A stretch of 64,000 nucleotides of DNA from Paenibacillus piscarius (GTDB lineage: Bacteria; Bacillota; Bacilli; Paenibacillales; Paenibacillaceae), in the NCBI RefSeq assembly GCF_022234545.1, contig NZ_JAIEUI010000002.1:472327-536326 (forward strand), read 5' to 3'. Below are positions 1 through 8,625 of this stretch, one piece after another. The notes beneath the pieces were generated by a model, which was not told the DNA's origin, did no database searches, and was given only the letters and a program-made list of their open reading frames with translations. The translations under genes were made by a program, and so were the position numbers. Position 1 is the stretch's first letter. Each line of letters begins with the position of its first letter.

Positions 1-867
1 TTGCGGGAATAGCTGCTGGAAGGCAATACTGCCGGCTTGTCCGTTCAGCGCTACCTGCATCGTCGGTCCTGTCTTATCTACATTGAATAGCTGATCAATG
101 AATTTGAAGGAATCTAATAGTCCGGGACTGCTGACGACCCATTTCTTGGTCTCATCGTTGTAGAGCGTGTCGTTCGTGCCGTACAGAAGCATCTCCAGCG
201 TCTGCATCGTTACGCCTTCACCGCTCGATTTGCCCACGATCATATTCAGCGGGGTTACGCCCGGCAGCTTATCCTTGATCGTGCGCGCTGCTTCCAGCAC
301 CTCATCCCAGGTAGCAGGCTTAAACGGTACCGGTAATCCCGCTTGTGCTAACAGCTCCTTGTTGTACCAGATGCCGCGTGTATCCGAGGTGGCAGGAATA
401 CCGTAGATTTTGCCGTCCTCACCGGTCACACCAGCCTTAAGATTCTCAATGAACTTGTCCTTCCAGTCACTCCAGCCCGCCACCTGTGTATCGAGCGGCT
501 CCAGATATCCGGCGGCGGCATCCGATTTAATAATGGAGGTATCCTCGGCTACAATATCCGGCGCGGTATCGGGCGACTTCATCTGCAGGACGATCTTGGA
601 GGTGTAATCCCCTTCACTGGCCAGCACCGGAGCGATCTTGATTTTGATATCCGGGTTGTCCGTTTCAAACTTCTCAATCAGGCCGGATTCAAAATATTTG
701 GTCAATGTATCCTCTGAGCCCGACGAACGGAAGGTAATCGTGACCTCCTGCTTGCCTTCAGCTGCACCCGAACCGGAATCCGAATTGCCGCTTGAACAGG
801 CTGTTGTCAACAGAAGAAGCGAAGCCATTGCCGCAGTCATTGAAACTTTGAGTTTATTTGCTTTCAT
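1..867 (-). CDS. ABC transporter sugar-binding lipoprotein (partial, C-terminus beyond window)
   Basis: Extracellular solute-binding protein of the family 1 type, expected to capture a sugar outside the membrane and deliver it to an ABC permease. I translated 289 residues from the ATG at 867; the frame stays open to base 1, so the C-terminus lies outside the window. The N-terminus has a basic start, a hydrophobic stretch and a lipobox LTTAC followed by SSGNSDSG, which predicts a lipid-anchored protein with a flexible linker. Later residues match the family, for example GIPATSDTRGIWYNKELL and TWDEVLEAA. An AAAGGGG ribosome binding site precedes the start. The neighbouring alpha-mannosidase points to a mannose-containing or other glycan as substrate, but that is inference. 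Permease genes are probably downstream, outside the window. Confidence 0.88.
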   Translation of the reverse strand, partial: MKANKLKVSMTAAMASLLLLTTACSSGNSDSGSGAAEGKQEVTITFRSSGSEDTLTKYFESGLIEKFETDNPDIKIKIAPVLASEGDYTSKIVLQMKSPDTAPDIVAEDTSIIKSDAAAGYLEPLDTQVAGWSDWKDKFIENLKAGVTGEDGKIYGIPATSDTRGIWYNKELLAQAGLPVPFKPATWDEVLEAARTIKDKLPGVTPLNMIVGKSSGEGVTMQTLEMLLYGTNDTLYNDETKKWVVSSPGLLDSFKFIDQLFNVDKTGPTMQVALNGQAGSIAFQQLFPQ

Positions 868-893
868 TAGGTCTGTGCCCCTTTAGTATAGTT

Positions 894-907
894 TCATAAC
901 GCTTTCA
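894..907 (-). promoter_or_regulatory. cre-like catabolite control site
   Basis: On the minus strand this reads TGAAAGCGTTATGA, one mismatch from the CcpA site consensus TGWAARCGYTWWCW. It lies about 30 bases in front of the sugar-binding lipoprotein gene, where CcpA could repress sugar uptake. Confidence 0.45.
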
Positions 908-922
908 TAAAAGCTTCAAGCG

Positions 923-961
923 GAAACGGCTTTGCCGTCCTTGGAAGGACGGCACCGTTTC
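923..961 (-). terminator. Strong hairpin after the GH125 gene
   Basis: Two nested stems: AAACGG pairs with CCGTTT, and TGCCGTCCTT pairs with AAGGACGGCA. It lies just after the stop of the mannosidase gene and before the lipoprotein gene on the same strand. There is no long T run, so it may be an intercistronic attenuator or RNA-stability element rather than a full terminator. Confidence 0.6.
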
Positions 962-971
962 AGCGAGAATT

Positions 972-2264
972 CTACTTCACGATCCGCAATCCGCAGTAAT
1001 CCATAATCAGCTCACTGAACAGCATATTCGACCAGGAGAACCATGGACGGGTAAATGCTGTAGCATCATCAACGGAGAAGCCTTCATGCGTCAGGCCTGT
1101 GCCGCCGTCCGTGTCCTGAATAAGCTGGAGCAAGCGTTCCTTCTCACTGCGCTCCGGCGACGTAAGTCCTTGCATCGACAAGGCGATGTGCCAGATATAC
1201 CCCCTCGGGGTATGCGGACTGCCGATGCCTTCAGCGATTTGTCCTTTATAGTAATAAGGATTGTCTTCGCTGAGGATAAATCTCCGGGTGTTGCGGTACA
1301 CCTCGTCATTCTCATCAGTGTAGCCGAGGTAAGGCAAGGACAGCAGGCTTGGCACATTGGCATCATCCATAAGATTATAGTGGCCCAGCCCATCCGTCTC
1401 ATAAGCATAGATTCTCCCGTAGACCGGATGATTATAGATGCCATGCTCCTGAATCCCCTGATTAATCTCCTGGCCCAGCTTCTGTGCGGCCGCCGCAAGC
1501 TCCTGATCCCCGTAGATCTCTTGAGCGATCTCTTCCAGATAGCGCAGGACCACCACAGCGAACATATTGGACGGCACCAGATATCCATACTCACAGCAAT
1601 CATCGCTTGGCCGGAAGCCGGACCAGGTCATCCCGGTGTAAGCCGTTTCACTGCCCTTGCCCTCCCGGGTCAAGGTATCGGTGAGTGGTGCATCGAGCCG
1701 CTGGAACGTATAGGGCGACTCTGTCTCATGATGCAGCTCCACCCTCCACAGCTTGAGGATTTCAAGCGCGGCCTTGCGGAAGGTCTCGTCGAACTGCGTA
1801 ACGCAGCCGCTGTTCTTCCAGAGCAGATAGCTAAGCTGAATCGGATACGCCAGCGAATCAATCTCATACTTGCGTTCCCAGATCCACGGATTCATGTTGG
1901 TAATATCCGCTTGGTGTCCGTGGCCGTTCGCCTCTTCATTGAAGGCATTGGCATACGGATCGAGCAGAACGTAGTTAATCTGCCGCTTCACCAGACCCGC
2001 AATCATCGCTTCTATATTCGGGTCCTCTGCGGCAAGCAGCAGATACGGGCGAACCTGGGCGGCGGAATCACGGAGCCACATAGCTGGTATATCACCTGTT
2101 ATAACGAAGGTGGTGCCATCCGCTTTGTGCGAAATAGTGGTGCCAATAGTATTGATAATGCAGTCCTCGAACATCTTTGACAGCTTGGAAGACTCTGGCA
2201 GCTGCCCCTTTACTTTGTCGATCAAATCATATACTGACTTGGGAATTTCATTCTTCAGCTTCAA
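972..2264 (-). CDS. Glycoside hydrolase family 125 exo-alpha-mannosidase
   Basis: A 430-residue protein matching GH125, whose members cleave terminal alpha-1,6-linked mannose with inversion. Recognisable family segments are the N-terminal GDIPAMWLRDSAAQVRPYL, NGHGHQADITNMNPWIWERKYEIDS around residues 112-137, and the C-terminal GLTHEGFSVDDATAFTRPWFSWSNMLF. No signal peptide is seen, so it probably acts in the cytoplasm on imported oligosaccharides. The start is TTG at 2264, with GGAGGTG 12 bases upstream. It stands next to a sugar-binding lipoprotein and a GntR/LacI-type regulator, which fits a mannoside-use locus. TGGTATAT half-sites and a cre-like site in its 5' region suggest specific and catabolite control. 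Confidence 0.9.
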   Translation of the reverse strand: MKLKNEIPKSVYDLIDKVKGQLPESSKLSKMFEDCIINTIGTTISHKADGTTFVITGDIPAMWLRDSAAQVRPYLLLAAEDPNIEAMIAGLVKRQINYVLLDPYANAFNEEANGHGHQADITNMNPWIWERKYEIDSLAYPIQLSYLLWKNSGCVTQFDETFRKAALEILKLWRVELHHETESPYTFQRLDAPLTDTLTREGKGSETAYTGMTWSGFRPSDDCCEYGYLVPSNMFAVVVLRYLEEIAQEIYGDQELAAAAQKLGQEINQGIQEHGIYNHPVYGRIYAYETDGLGHYNLMDDANVPSLLSLPYLGYTDENDEVYRNTRRFILSEDNPYYYKGQIAEGIGSPHTPRGYIWHIALSMQGLTSPERSEKERLLQLIQDTDGGTGLTHEGFSVDDATAFTRPWFSWSNMLFSELIMDYCGLRIVK

Positions 2265-2283
2265 GAGTGTATACTACACCTCC

Positions 2284-2393
2284 AAATGGTATATATCAGG
2301 ATTTTAAACGCTTTCATCATAGTAAACAATTAATGATAATATGTCAATATATTATTGGTATATTTACATAGTCAAATGACCAATTGGTATATA
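2284..2393. promoter_or_regulatory. Three TGGTATAT operator half-sites plus a cre-like site upstream of GH125
   Basis: AAATGGTATATA at 2284, TATTGGTATATT at 2353 and AATTGGTATATA at 2382 share the core TGGTATAT. The same core occurs in the palindrome in front of the GntR/LacI-type regulator (5119-5142). A cre-like site (TGAAAGCGTTTAAA on the minus strand, 2303-2316) lies among them. I infer an operator region for the mannosidase gene. Confidence 0.5.
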
Positions 2394-2422
2394 TAATATA
2401 TTCAAAATAAATAATGAACAAC

Positions 2423-2460
2423 AAAAAAAGCCCCCCCAATAATTCCTATTAGGGAGGCTC
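2423..2460 (-). terminator. Rho-independent terminator of the YVTN gene
   Basis: On the minus strand AGCCTCCC pairs with GGGGGGCT (one mismatch), followed directly by seven T residues. It lies about 55 bases after the stop of the beta-propeller gene. Confidence 0.8.
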
Positions 2461-2516
2461 GTTATAGATTATACCGTTGTTCCAATTAAGCCAGGGAGTA
2501 TTAGAGGAATGTGGAA

Positions 2517-3695
2517 TTAGGAGGATTGATAGCTATAATCGCTGATCAGGTTACGCACCGTGATGTTAGTTCCTCCAATTGGGATCGCGGGTTTCATTTG
2601 ACCCGTTCCCAGATCGATCGGACGTACCGAGTTGTTCGCCGCCACATAAGCCTTTTGATCTTCCCAGAAGGTCATGTCACCGACAGCATACAGCGGGTAA
2701 AACTGGGATTGCATATTGCCTGTATAGATGATTTGCAGACCGCCCGATGGGAGATCTGTGGGTTGAATGGTGACGGCGATCGCCTTTTCTGATGTTGCTA
2801 AACGGATTTTATCCTGGCCTTTATAGCTGGGGACTTCGAAGAAATTTTCATAGGTGATGTTTCTATCCGCATCAATCTCCAGATTCTTGAATACTTTCAG
2901 ATAATCCTTATCTCTTCGTGTGGTACAGAACAACATTTTGTTGTGGTGCAGATAGAAGCCGGATACTGTATTATCCAGCAAGCTGATCGTGTCATACACT
3001 TCACCAACGGGCCGATCCTCTCGAATATAGTTCAGTATGCCGACGTTTCCGAGGGAGACCAGCGTGTGCGTATCCGGGTGAATAGTCAAGGGGTTGCGCG
3101 TCCCGTCAAAGGTGATGGTAATGTCATCTTCAAAGTCAAGACTATATACCTTGTCATCTTCTACGCCGATGGCGGCGACAAAATCACTTCCGTGGTCATT
3201 CTTGCAGGCAACATAGACAAAAGGACTGTTCTCAGTGACCGTAAAGGCGAAGGGTCTGCCTTGAACCCCCGGTTGCAAGGTGACAATAGGTACATTTTTG
3301 ATTCTTTTCGTATTGAGATCAATAATCGTCACGCAGTGATCTCCGTAGTTGGCTACATAGGCTTTTTTACTGGTGGGTTCCACGGTGACAGCTACGGGCT
3401 TCGGAGCACTAGAAGTGCCAACCCTGCGATTCAAAACCGGTTTATAGTCATCCAGGCTATAGACGGTTAAGAAATTCGAGCGGTCATCCGTCACAAAAAG
3501 ATTTTCCGAATAGTAATCCGTGCACATCGCGCTTGGACTGTAGCCTGTCGGAATCCGATAGATAATCTTATCTTGTAACGGATCAATCACAGCGACAGCT
3601 CCGGTTCCACTGTCGGTTACATAAGATGCATAGACGTAAGGATAGGTATTGAGGGAGCGTATATTCCTGCTGGATTTGGCCTGAAATTCATTCAT
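2517..3695 (-). CDS. YVTN-type beta-propeller repeat protein
   Basis: A 392-residue protein made of repeated blades of the YVTN/YncE kind. Examples are AVAVIDPLQDKIIYRIPTGYSPSAM, KKAYVANYGDHCVTIIDLNTKRI and SPFVYVACKN. This family forms seven-bladed propellers that mostly serve in binding; no catalytic motif is visible. There is no signal peptide or membrane segment, so a cytoplasmic or spore-associated location is possible. An AAGGGGATT ribosome binding site precedes the ATG at 3695. It has its own terminator and appears to be a single-gene unit between the mannosidase and the regulator. The ligand is unknown. Confidence 0.8.
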   Translation of the reverse strand: MNEFQAKSSRNIRSLNTYPYVYASYVTDSGTGAVAVIDPLQDKIIYRIPTGYSPSAMCTDYYSENLFVTDDRSNFLTVYSLDDYKPVLNRRVGTSSAPKPVAVTVEPTSKKAYVANYGDHCVTIIDLNTKRIKNVPIVTLQPGVQGRPFAFTVTENSPFVYVACKNDHGSDFVAAIGVEDDKVYSLDFEDDITITFDGTRNPLTIHPDTHTLVSLGNVGILNYIREDRPVGEVYDTISLLDNTVSGFYLHHNKMLFCTTRRDKDYLKVFKNLEIDADRNITYENFFEVPSYKGQDKIRLATSEKAIAVTIQPTDLPSGGLQIIYTGNMQSQFYPLYAVGDMTFWEDQKAYVAANNSVRPIDLGTGQMKPAIPIGGTNITVRNLISDYSYQSS

Positions 3696-3927
3696 GGATG
3701 AAATCCCCTTTCTTGCGGTTCAGGATGATGGACTTGCCGGGCCCGGCGGACAGACAACCGGACAGGCATGAGTACGAGTTCTGACTCCATGCCGTGTCAG
3801 GTTGTCTGCTATACGTTATGTCCGAGTCCTCGGGTCTGTTCAAGCCATATGTCCTGTGGAGACACAAAAAGGGCGGCTAACAAAAATACAGCCGTGCTAA
3901 TAGACCACTTTTCGCTGCTCAGCCGGA

Positions 3928-5082
3928 TCAGTCCTTGCGGACCGGTGCTGTTGATTGGCCCTTAATCAATTCAGCGGGTAAAAGAATCCGGGAAATGGAC
4001 TGCTCGTTCCCTTGCATGTTGAACACGTTCTCATACGCCTGCTTGCCGATGCTGAACTGATTCTGGCGCATATGCGTGATCCGGCAGCCCTCATGCGGGT
4101 CCGGGCTGTCGAAGCAAATCAGGGACAAGTCTTCGGGAATCCGCAGCCCCAGCTTGCCCGCCGCCTCTTCGACCAGCAAGGCGATATTATATTCGGCTGC
4201 GAACAGCGCCGTGATCTGAGGATATTTCAGCAAATGCCGGGCCAGCTTGTCCACATCGCCAATCCGGGCCTCCGGGTCAAATACATTCGGCATGGTCGAC
4301 GTGATCGTCTCCATCCATAGTTCACGGTTTACCAGCAGATTATGCTCCATATGCGCTTCGAGAATACCATCGATCCGTTCCTCTATTGCAGTCGTATTCG
4401 CTGGCGGCGGGGCAAGAAAGCCGATATGCCGGTGCCCCAGCCCGAAGAGATAGTGCGTGGCCTCCTTGGCCGCCTGTATATTATCGGTACTGACAGATGA
4501 AGCGGGAATCCCCTTCAGATACCGGTCAATCATCACGAACGGGAACTTCTGGATGACCAGCTTCAGAATCTCGGCACTGAAATATTCACCTTGCGCTGGG
4601 AAGATTATCAGCCCGTCCACCCCAAGCCCCAAGAGCTGTTGAATCGCCTGCTCCTCCAGCTCGGGAATCCCGAACGACCGCCGGACGATCAGAAATGCGT
4701 CATTCTCCCGCGAAGCTTCTTCCATCCCGTATATCAGCTCTGTGCCGTACATATCACTAAAGTGGGTAATCACCAGCCCGATAATCCGTTTCTTGCCCGT
4801 TGTCCGTACCGTCTGCGGAAGTTCAAACGGTTTCATGATTAAGGAATTCGCATCCGCTACGAATGATCCCCTGCCCGGCTGGCGGACAATCAGATTTTCA
4901 TCCGCCAGCATTTTCAATGCTTTTTTGGAGGTAATCCGGCTCACCCCGAACTCACTGCAGAGCTCTTTCTCTGAGGGCACCCGTTCCCCGGCTTTATATT
5001 CATTCTTGTTGATCCGCTCGCGCAGCGTCTGAAAAATCTTCTCGTACATCGGCATCGAGCCTGAGTCGCCCGCCATGGTCAA
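3928..5082 (-). CDS. GntR/LacI-type transcriptional regulator (AraR-like)
   Basis: The N-terminal ~75 residues form a GntR winged helix (YEKIFQTLRERINKNEYKAGERVPSEKELCSEFGVSRIT, then RQPGRGSFV). The rest is a LacI/periplasmic-binding-like effector domain (KRIIGLVITHFSDMYG, GLGHRHIGFLAPP, PEDLSLICFDSPDP). This is the AraR architecture: a repressor released by a sugar. Two in-frame starts are possible, TTG at 5082 and ATG at 5076. The GGAGG at 5086-5090 sits at a better distance from the ATG. A near-perfect 24-base palindrome lies 35 bases upstream and probably mediates autoregulation. The neighbouring sugar-binding protein and mannosidase are the likely regulon. Confidence 0.87.
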   Translation of the reverse strand: MTMAGDSGSMPMYEKIFQTLRERINKNEYKAGERVPSEKELCSEFGVSRITSKKALKMLADENLIVRQPGRGSFVADANSLIMKPFELPQTVRTTGKKRIIGLVITHFSDMYGTELIYGMEEASRENDAFLIVRRSFGIPELEEQAIQQLLGLGVDGLIIFPAQGEYFSAEILKLVIQKFPFVMIDRYLKGIPASSVSTDNIQAAKEATHYLFGLGHRHIGFLAPPPANTTAIEERIDGILEAHMEHNLLVNRELWMETITSTMPNVFDPEARIGDVDKLARHLLKYPQITALFAAEYNIALLVEEAAGKLGLRIPEDLSLICFDSPDPHEGCRITHMRQNQFSIGKQAYENVFNMQGNEQSISRILLPAELIKGQSTAPVRKD

Positions 5083-5118
5083 GCACCTCCATTACCGCTT
5101 TCTCTCGGAAAGACATAA

Positions 5119-5142
5119 CCTAATATACCATGTTATATTAGG
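5119..5142. promoter_or_regulatory. 24-bp palindromic operator upstream of the GntR/LacI-type regulator
   Basis: The left arm CCTAATATACCA and right arm TGTTATATTAGG form an inverted repeat broken at one position. Read on the other strand it contains TGGTATAT, the core repeated three times in front of the GH125 gene. Its position in front of the regulator suggests autorepression. Confidence 0.6.
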
Positions 5143-5233
5143 ATTGTGAAGGAACAAGAAACTTCCCACGCCCCGGATAGTTGGCCCCTCCTCCAAACAT
5201 AATAAGGAGAACGCTACGAGGAGGTTTGTTACT

Positions 5234-6895
5234 ATGGCAAAAGATCGTTTATGGATAGCCGCCCTGGGCGGTGTCCATGAGATTGGGAAGAATATGTATA
5301 TCCTGCAATACGGGGACGATATTATCGCCATCGACTGCGGGTCGAAATTCCCGGATGAGAGCCTGCTGGGGATTGACCTGATCATTCCCGATATCGCTTA
5401 CCTGCTGGACAATAAGGACAAGGTGCGGGCGCTAATTGTCACCCACGGGCATGAAGACCATATCGGGGGCATTCCTTATCTGCTCAAGCAGATGAACATC
5501 CCGCTGTATGCGTCCCGCCTGACTCTCGGCCTGATCGAGACCAAGCTGAAGGAGCACGGGCTGCTAAGGGATGCCCAGCTTCACCGCATTGATGCCGATT
5601 CGGTACTGACCTTCGGTGCGGTGAAGGCCACCTTCTTCCGGACTAATCACAGTATCCCGGACTGTCTGGGAGTAGTGTTCGATACCCCTGAAGGGACGGT
5701 TGTCCACACGGGAGATTTCAAATTTGATATGACGCCGGTCAACAAGCAATACCCGGATATTCACAAAATGGCTGCGATCGGCACCCGAGGTGTCCGCTTC
5801 CTGCTCTCCGAGAGCACGAATGCGGAACGGCCCGGCTTCACTCCCTCCGAGCAGCTGGTCGGCGCACATATGGAGGAGGCCTTCAAGCAGGCCGAGCGAC
5901 GGATCTTCGTCTCGACCTTCGCCTCCAATGTCCACCGGCTCCAGCAGATTGTCGATGCTGCCGGACTTACCGGACGCAAGCTGGCCCTCTTGGGGCGGAG
6001 CATGGTCAACGTGGTTAATGTCTCCAGGGAGCTGGGCTATCTGGACATCCCAGAGGGAATGCTGGTCGAGCCTGCGGAAGCTGCCAAGCTGCCACCGGAG
6101 GAGGTTGCTGTGCTGTGCACCGGCAGCCAGGGAGAGCCAATGGCTGCTTTATCACGGCTGGCGAATGCCAGCAACCGCCAGATGGAGATTCAGGCCGGCG
6201 ATACCGTGCTGCTGGCAGCGAATCCGATTCCGGGTAACGAACGCAATGTATCGCGGATCGTCGATAATCTCTATATCCTCGGGGCCAAGGTCATCTACGG
6301 CTCACGCAGCGAGCTGCATGTCTCCGGCCACGGCAGCCAGGAGGAACTGAAGCTGATGCTGACCCTGATGAAGCCGGAGTACTTCATTCCGATTCACGGC
6401 GAATACCGGATGCTGCATCATCACCGGCTGCTGGCTGAAGGGGTCGGGGTGCGGGGCGACCATATTTTTCTGCTGAAGAACGGCGAGCTGGTAGAATCAG
6501 CAGGCGGCGTGGTCCGCCAGTCGGGCCGGATTACCGCTGGGCAGATCTTCGTGGACGGGCTGGGGATCGGCGATATCGGCAATGTGGTGCTGCGGGACCG
6601 CCGCCAGTTGTCGGCCGATGGGGTGCTGATTACGGTCATCACCTTAAGCCAGGCGGACGGGCGGCTGCTCAGTGAGCCGGATACCATCTCCCGCGGGTTC
6701 ATCTATGTCCGCAATTCGGACACCCTGATGGATGAGATCAACCAGCTTGTCAAGACCACTCTGCAAAAGATGAGCAAGGCTGATCTGGGCCAGTGGAATC
6801 TGATCAAGCAGACGCTGAAGGACACGCTCAGCAAATTTTTGTATGAGCGGACGAAACGCCGCCCGATGATCCTGCCGATTATAATTGAGGTGTGA
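5234..6895 (+). CDS. rnj: Ribonuclease J
   Basis: A 553-residue beta-CASP metallo-beta-lactamase nuclease, the length of Bacillus RNase J1 (555). The metal-binding THGHEDHIGG motif is at about residues 76-85. Other family blocks are VHTGDFKFDMTPV, STFASNVHRLQQ, LCTGSQGEPMAALSRLAN, HVSGHG and PIHGEYRMLHHH. The C-terminus, KRRPMILPIIIEV, is almost the same as in RNase J1. It performs 5'-to-3' exonucleolytic and endonucleolytic mRNA decay and rRNA maturation. AGGAGG lies nine bases before the ATG. It stands alone here, not behind rpoY as B. subtilis rnjA does, so it may be a second RNase J. Confidence 0.93.
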   Translation: MAKDRLWIAALGGVHEIGKNMYILQYGDDIIAIDCGSKFPDESLLGIDLIIPDIAYLLDNKDKVRALIVTHGHEDHIGGIPYLLKQMNIPLYASRLTLGLIETKLKEHGLLRDAQLHRIDADSVLTFGAVKATFFRTNHSIPDCLGVVFDTPEGTVVHTGDFKFDMTPVNKQYPDIHKMAAIGTRGVRFLLSESTNAERPGFTPSEQLVGAHMEEAFKQAERRIFVSTFASNVHRLQQIVDAAGLTGRKLALLGRSMVNVVNVSRELGYLDIPEGMLVEPAEAAKLPPEEVAVLCTGSQGEPMAALSRLANASNRQMEIQAGDTVLLAANPIPGNERNVSRIVDNLYILGAKVIYGSRSELHVSGHGSQEELKLMLTLMKPEYFIPIHGEYRMLHHHRLLAEGVGVRGDHIFLLKNGELVESAGGVVRQSGRITAGQIFVDGLGIGDIGNVVLRDRRQLSADGVLITVITLSQADGRLLSEPDTISRGFIYVRNSDTLMDEINQLVKTTLQKMSKADLGQWNLIKQTLKDTLSKFLYERTKRRPMILPIIIEV

Positions 6896-6984
6896 GTGAG
6901 ATAAGAAACAATACTTTTTTATAACGAAGCGTAATCGTCACTGCGGTGAACATTTGGACTTCCGGCCGCTGTTGTCTGCAGAGC

Positions 6985-7164
6985 ATTGTTGCACATTTTG
7001 CAGGATTTCCCTATACAGGTTACTGGCTGGGGAGCAATGTTGCATCATTTGCAGGATTTCTGGTGGTTAGAGCAAGTAAGCGCTGGATTTGTTGCAATTT
7101 GTGCAGGATTTCAGCATAGGCCGCTTCTATGGGGGGAGGATTGTTGCATTTGTTGCAGGATTTC
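6985..7164. repeat. Four imperfect copies of a ~25-bp GCAGGATTTC repeat
   Basis: The unit TTGTTGCA...TTGCAGGATTTC occurs at 6985-7009, 7035-7060, 7086-7112 and 7140-7164, spaced about 50-54 bases apart. GTTACTGGCTG also occurs at both ends (7019 and 7173). No convincing gene lies in 6896-7272; the repeats and the following hairpin are all I can see in this gap. Confidence 0.7.
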
Positions 7165-7232
7165 TTCTCAACTGTTACTGGCTGTGAAGCGTGGGGCTTG
7201 TGACAGTAAAGTGTATTCGGTTTTTCCGCACT

Positions 7233-7267
7233 AAGAAGGGGCGCCCCATATGGGACGCCCCTTCTTT
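7233..7267. terminator. Hairpin terminator between RNase J and the MFS gene
   Basis: AAGAAGGGGCG pairs with CGCCCCTTCTT around a CCCATATGGG core. It lies six bases after the stop of the minus-strand MFS gene and is nearly symmetrical, so it may act in both directions. Confidence 0.75.
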
Positions 7268-7272
7268 CAACC

Positions 7273-8580
7273 CTACCGCGCACGCTGCCGCAACGCACCA
7301 CCCTTTTTCGCCTTGAACGCACTCCGTTCCGGCTGTCCCCCGCCCTCAGCATCCTTCTTGCTGGGCGTGACCGCGAAGAAGCTCAACAATCCGCCCACAG
7401 CACCGACACCGGCCATGGTGAAGAACAACGTCCAGTGCCCCCGGTTCATCAGCAGGGAGACCACCGGCGGGCCCAGAGCGACCCCGATGAACCTCATACT
7501 GCTGTATAAGGAGGTGATGGTGCCCCGGCTCTCCTTTTTGATACCTTCGGTAATCAGGGCATCCATACACGGCAGTACAACGCCGATCCCGATGCCTGCA
7601 AGGCTTAGGAGACCGACCATGAAATAAATGTTCTGGCTGAAGCCGGTAACCAGCATGGCAGCCGTCAGCACGGCCATACCGCCGAAGCCGAGCCATTTCA
7701 TGAGCGGTTTATTTTTGCCGATAATCTTACCGCTCCCGTAAGAAGCCAGACAGAGCAGAGCCAGCGGGATGGCCAGCACGAAGCCCTTGGAAGCTCCATG
7801 CAGATCATATCTGGACTCCAGAATTTCCGATAAGTAGAACAACACGCCGAAGGTTGCATACATGCAGATGCCGCCGATGGCGAAGATGGCATACAGCCAC
7901 CGGCCCCGTTCATGAAGGACTTCCTTGATGCCGCTGAGGAATTCCCGCAGGCTCTGCTTATCAGGTTCTTCATCCGGCTTTGGTGTGCGGACAAGAAAAA
8001 TCACCAGCGCACAGGAGATCAGGCACAGCACAGGAATCGCAATAAAGGGCGCGTACCACAGCAAAGTCCCCAGATAAGCCCCCAGGATGGGACTCAGCAC
8101 TTTCCCGAAGGTATTGGAGGTCTCGATGATGCCCAGCCCCTTGCTCACCTCCTTCTCATCCCGGAACAGATCGCCTACGAACGGAATGACAATCGGGAAG
8201 GCCCCTGCTGCTCCAATGCCCTGGACGAAACGTCCGGCCAGGATAATCCAATAAGCCGTGGTTCCGCTGAAGAACCAGGCGGCGGCCACACACCCGGCTC
8301 CGCCCAGAGCGGCCAGGATCAGGCTGGGGAGAATCACCATTTTGCGGCCGAAGCGGTCTGACAAATAGCCGGCGATGGGGATCATCAGGATGGCAATCAG
8401 GCCATAGACTGTGATGATCATACTGACTTGAAAGGCGCTCACGCCAAGCTGCTTCGAGATCTGCGGCAGAATCGGCAGCAGCATGGAGTTGCCCAGTGTC
8501 ATAATGAGCGGGATGGATGCCAGCGCAATTAACGCTGCTTTTGAGCCTTTTTCCCCTTTGGACGCTTGAGACGCATTCAT
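7273..8580 (-). CDS. MFS transporter (drug/proton antiporter type)
   Basis: A 435-residue membrane protein with about twelve hydrophobic segments. The loop 2-3 signature GYLSDRFGRKMVILPSL lies near residue 75, and the segment FVQGIGAAGAFPIVIP near residue 140 is typical of 12-helix exporters. The N-terminus places PILPQISKQLGVS after helix 1, as in multidrug efflux proteins of the DHA1 group. The C-terminal tail is basic (KKGGALRQRAR). The substrate cannot be told from sequence. The gene has its own terminator and stands upstream of an unrelated CBO0543 gene on the same strand. Confidence 0.85.
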   Translation of the reverse strand: MNASQASKGEKGSKAALIALASIPLIMTLGNSMLLPILPQISKQLGVSAFQVSMIITVYGLIAILMIPIAGYLSDRFGRKMVILPSLILAALGGAGCVAAAWFFSGTTAYWIILAGRFVQGIGAAGAFPIVIPFVGDLFRDEKEVSKGLGIIETSNTFGKVLSPILGAYLGTLLWYAPFIAIPVLCLISCALVIFLVRTPKPDEEPDKQSLREFLSGIKEVLHERGRWLYAIFAIGGICMYATFGVLFYLSEILESRYDLHGASKGFVLAIPLALLCLASYGSGKIIGKNKPLMKWLGFGGMAVLTAAMLVTGFSQNIYFMVGLLSLAGIGIGVVLPCMDALITEGIKKESRGTITSLYSSMRFIGVALGPPVVSLLMNRGHWTLFFTMAGVGAVGGLLSFFAVTPSKKDAEGGGQPERSAFKAKKGGALRQRAR

Positions 8581-8625
8581 GGACGAACCACCTTCATTTA
8601 TTTTTGCATCCTGCTTATTGTCGGT

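Noticed and set aside
1086..2180. 364-codon plus-strand frame opposite the GH125 gene
   Set aside because: The opposite frame matches GH125 along its whole length and has a ribosome binding site; this one resembles nothing and is a coding shadow.
6986..7234. 82-codon frame with repeated LxxLQDF/CAGF segments
   Set aside because: It is only the translation of the intergenic 25-bp repeat; there is no ribosome binding site and the repeats are not kept in frame.
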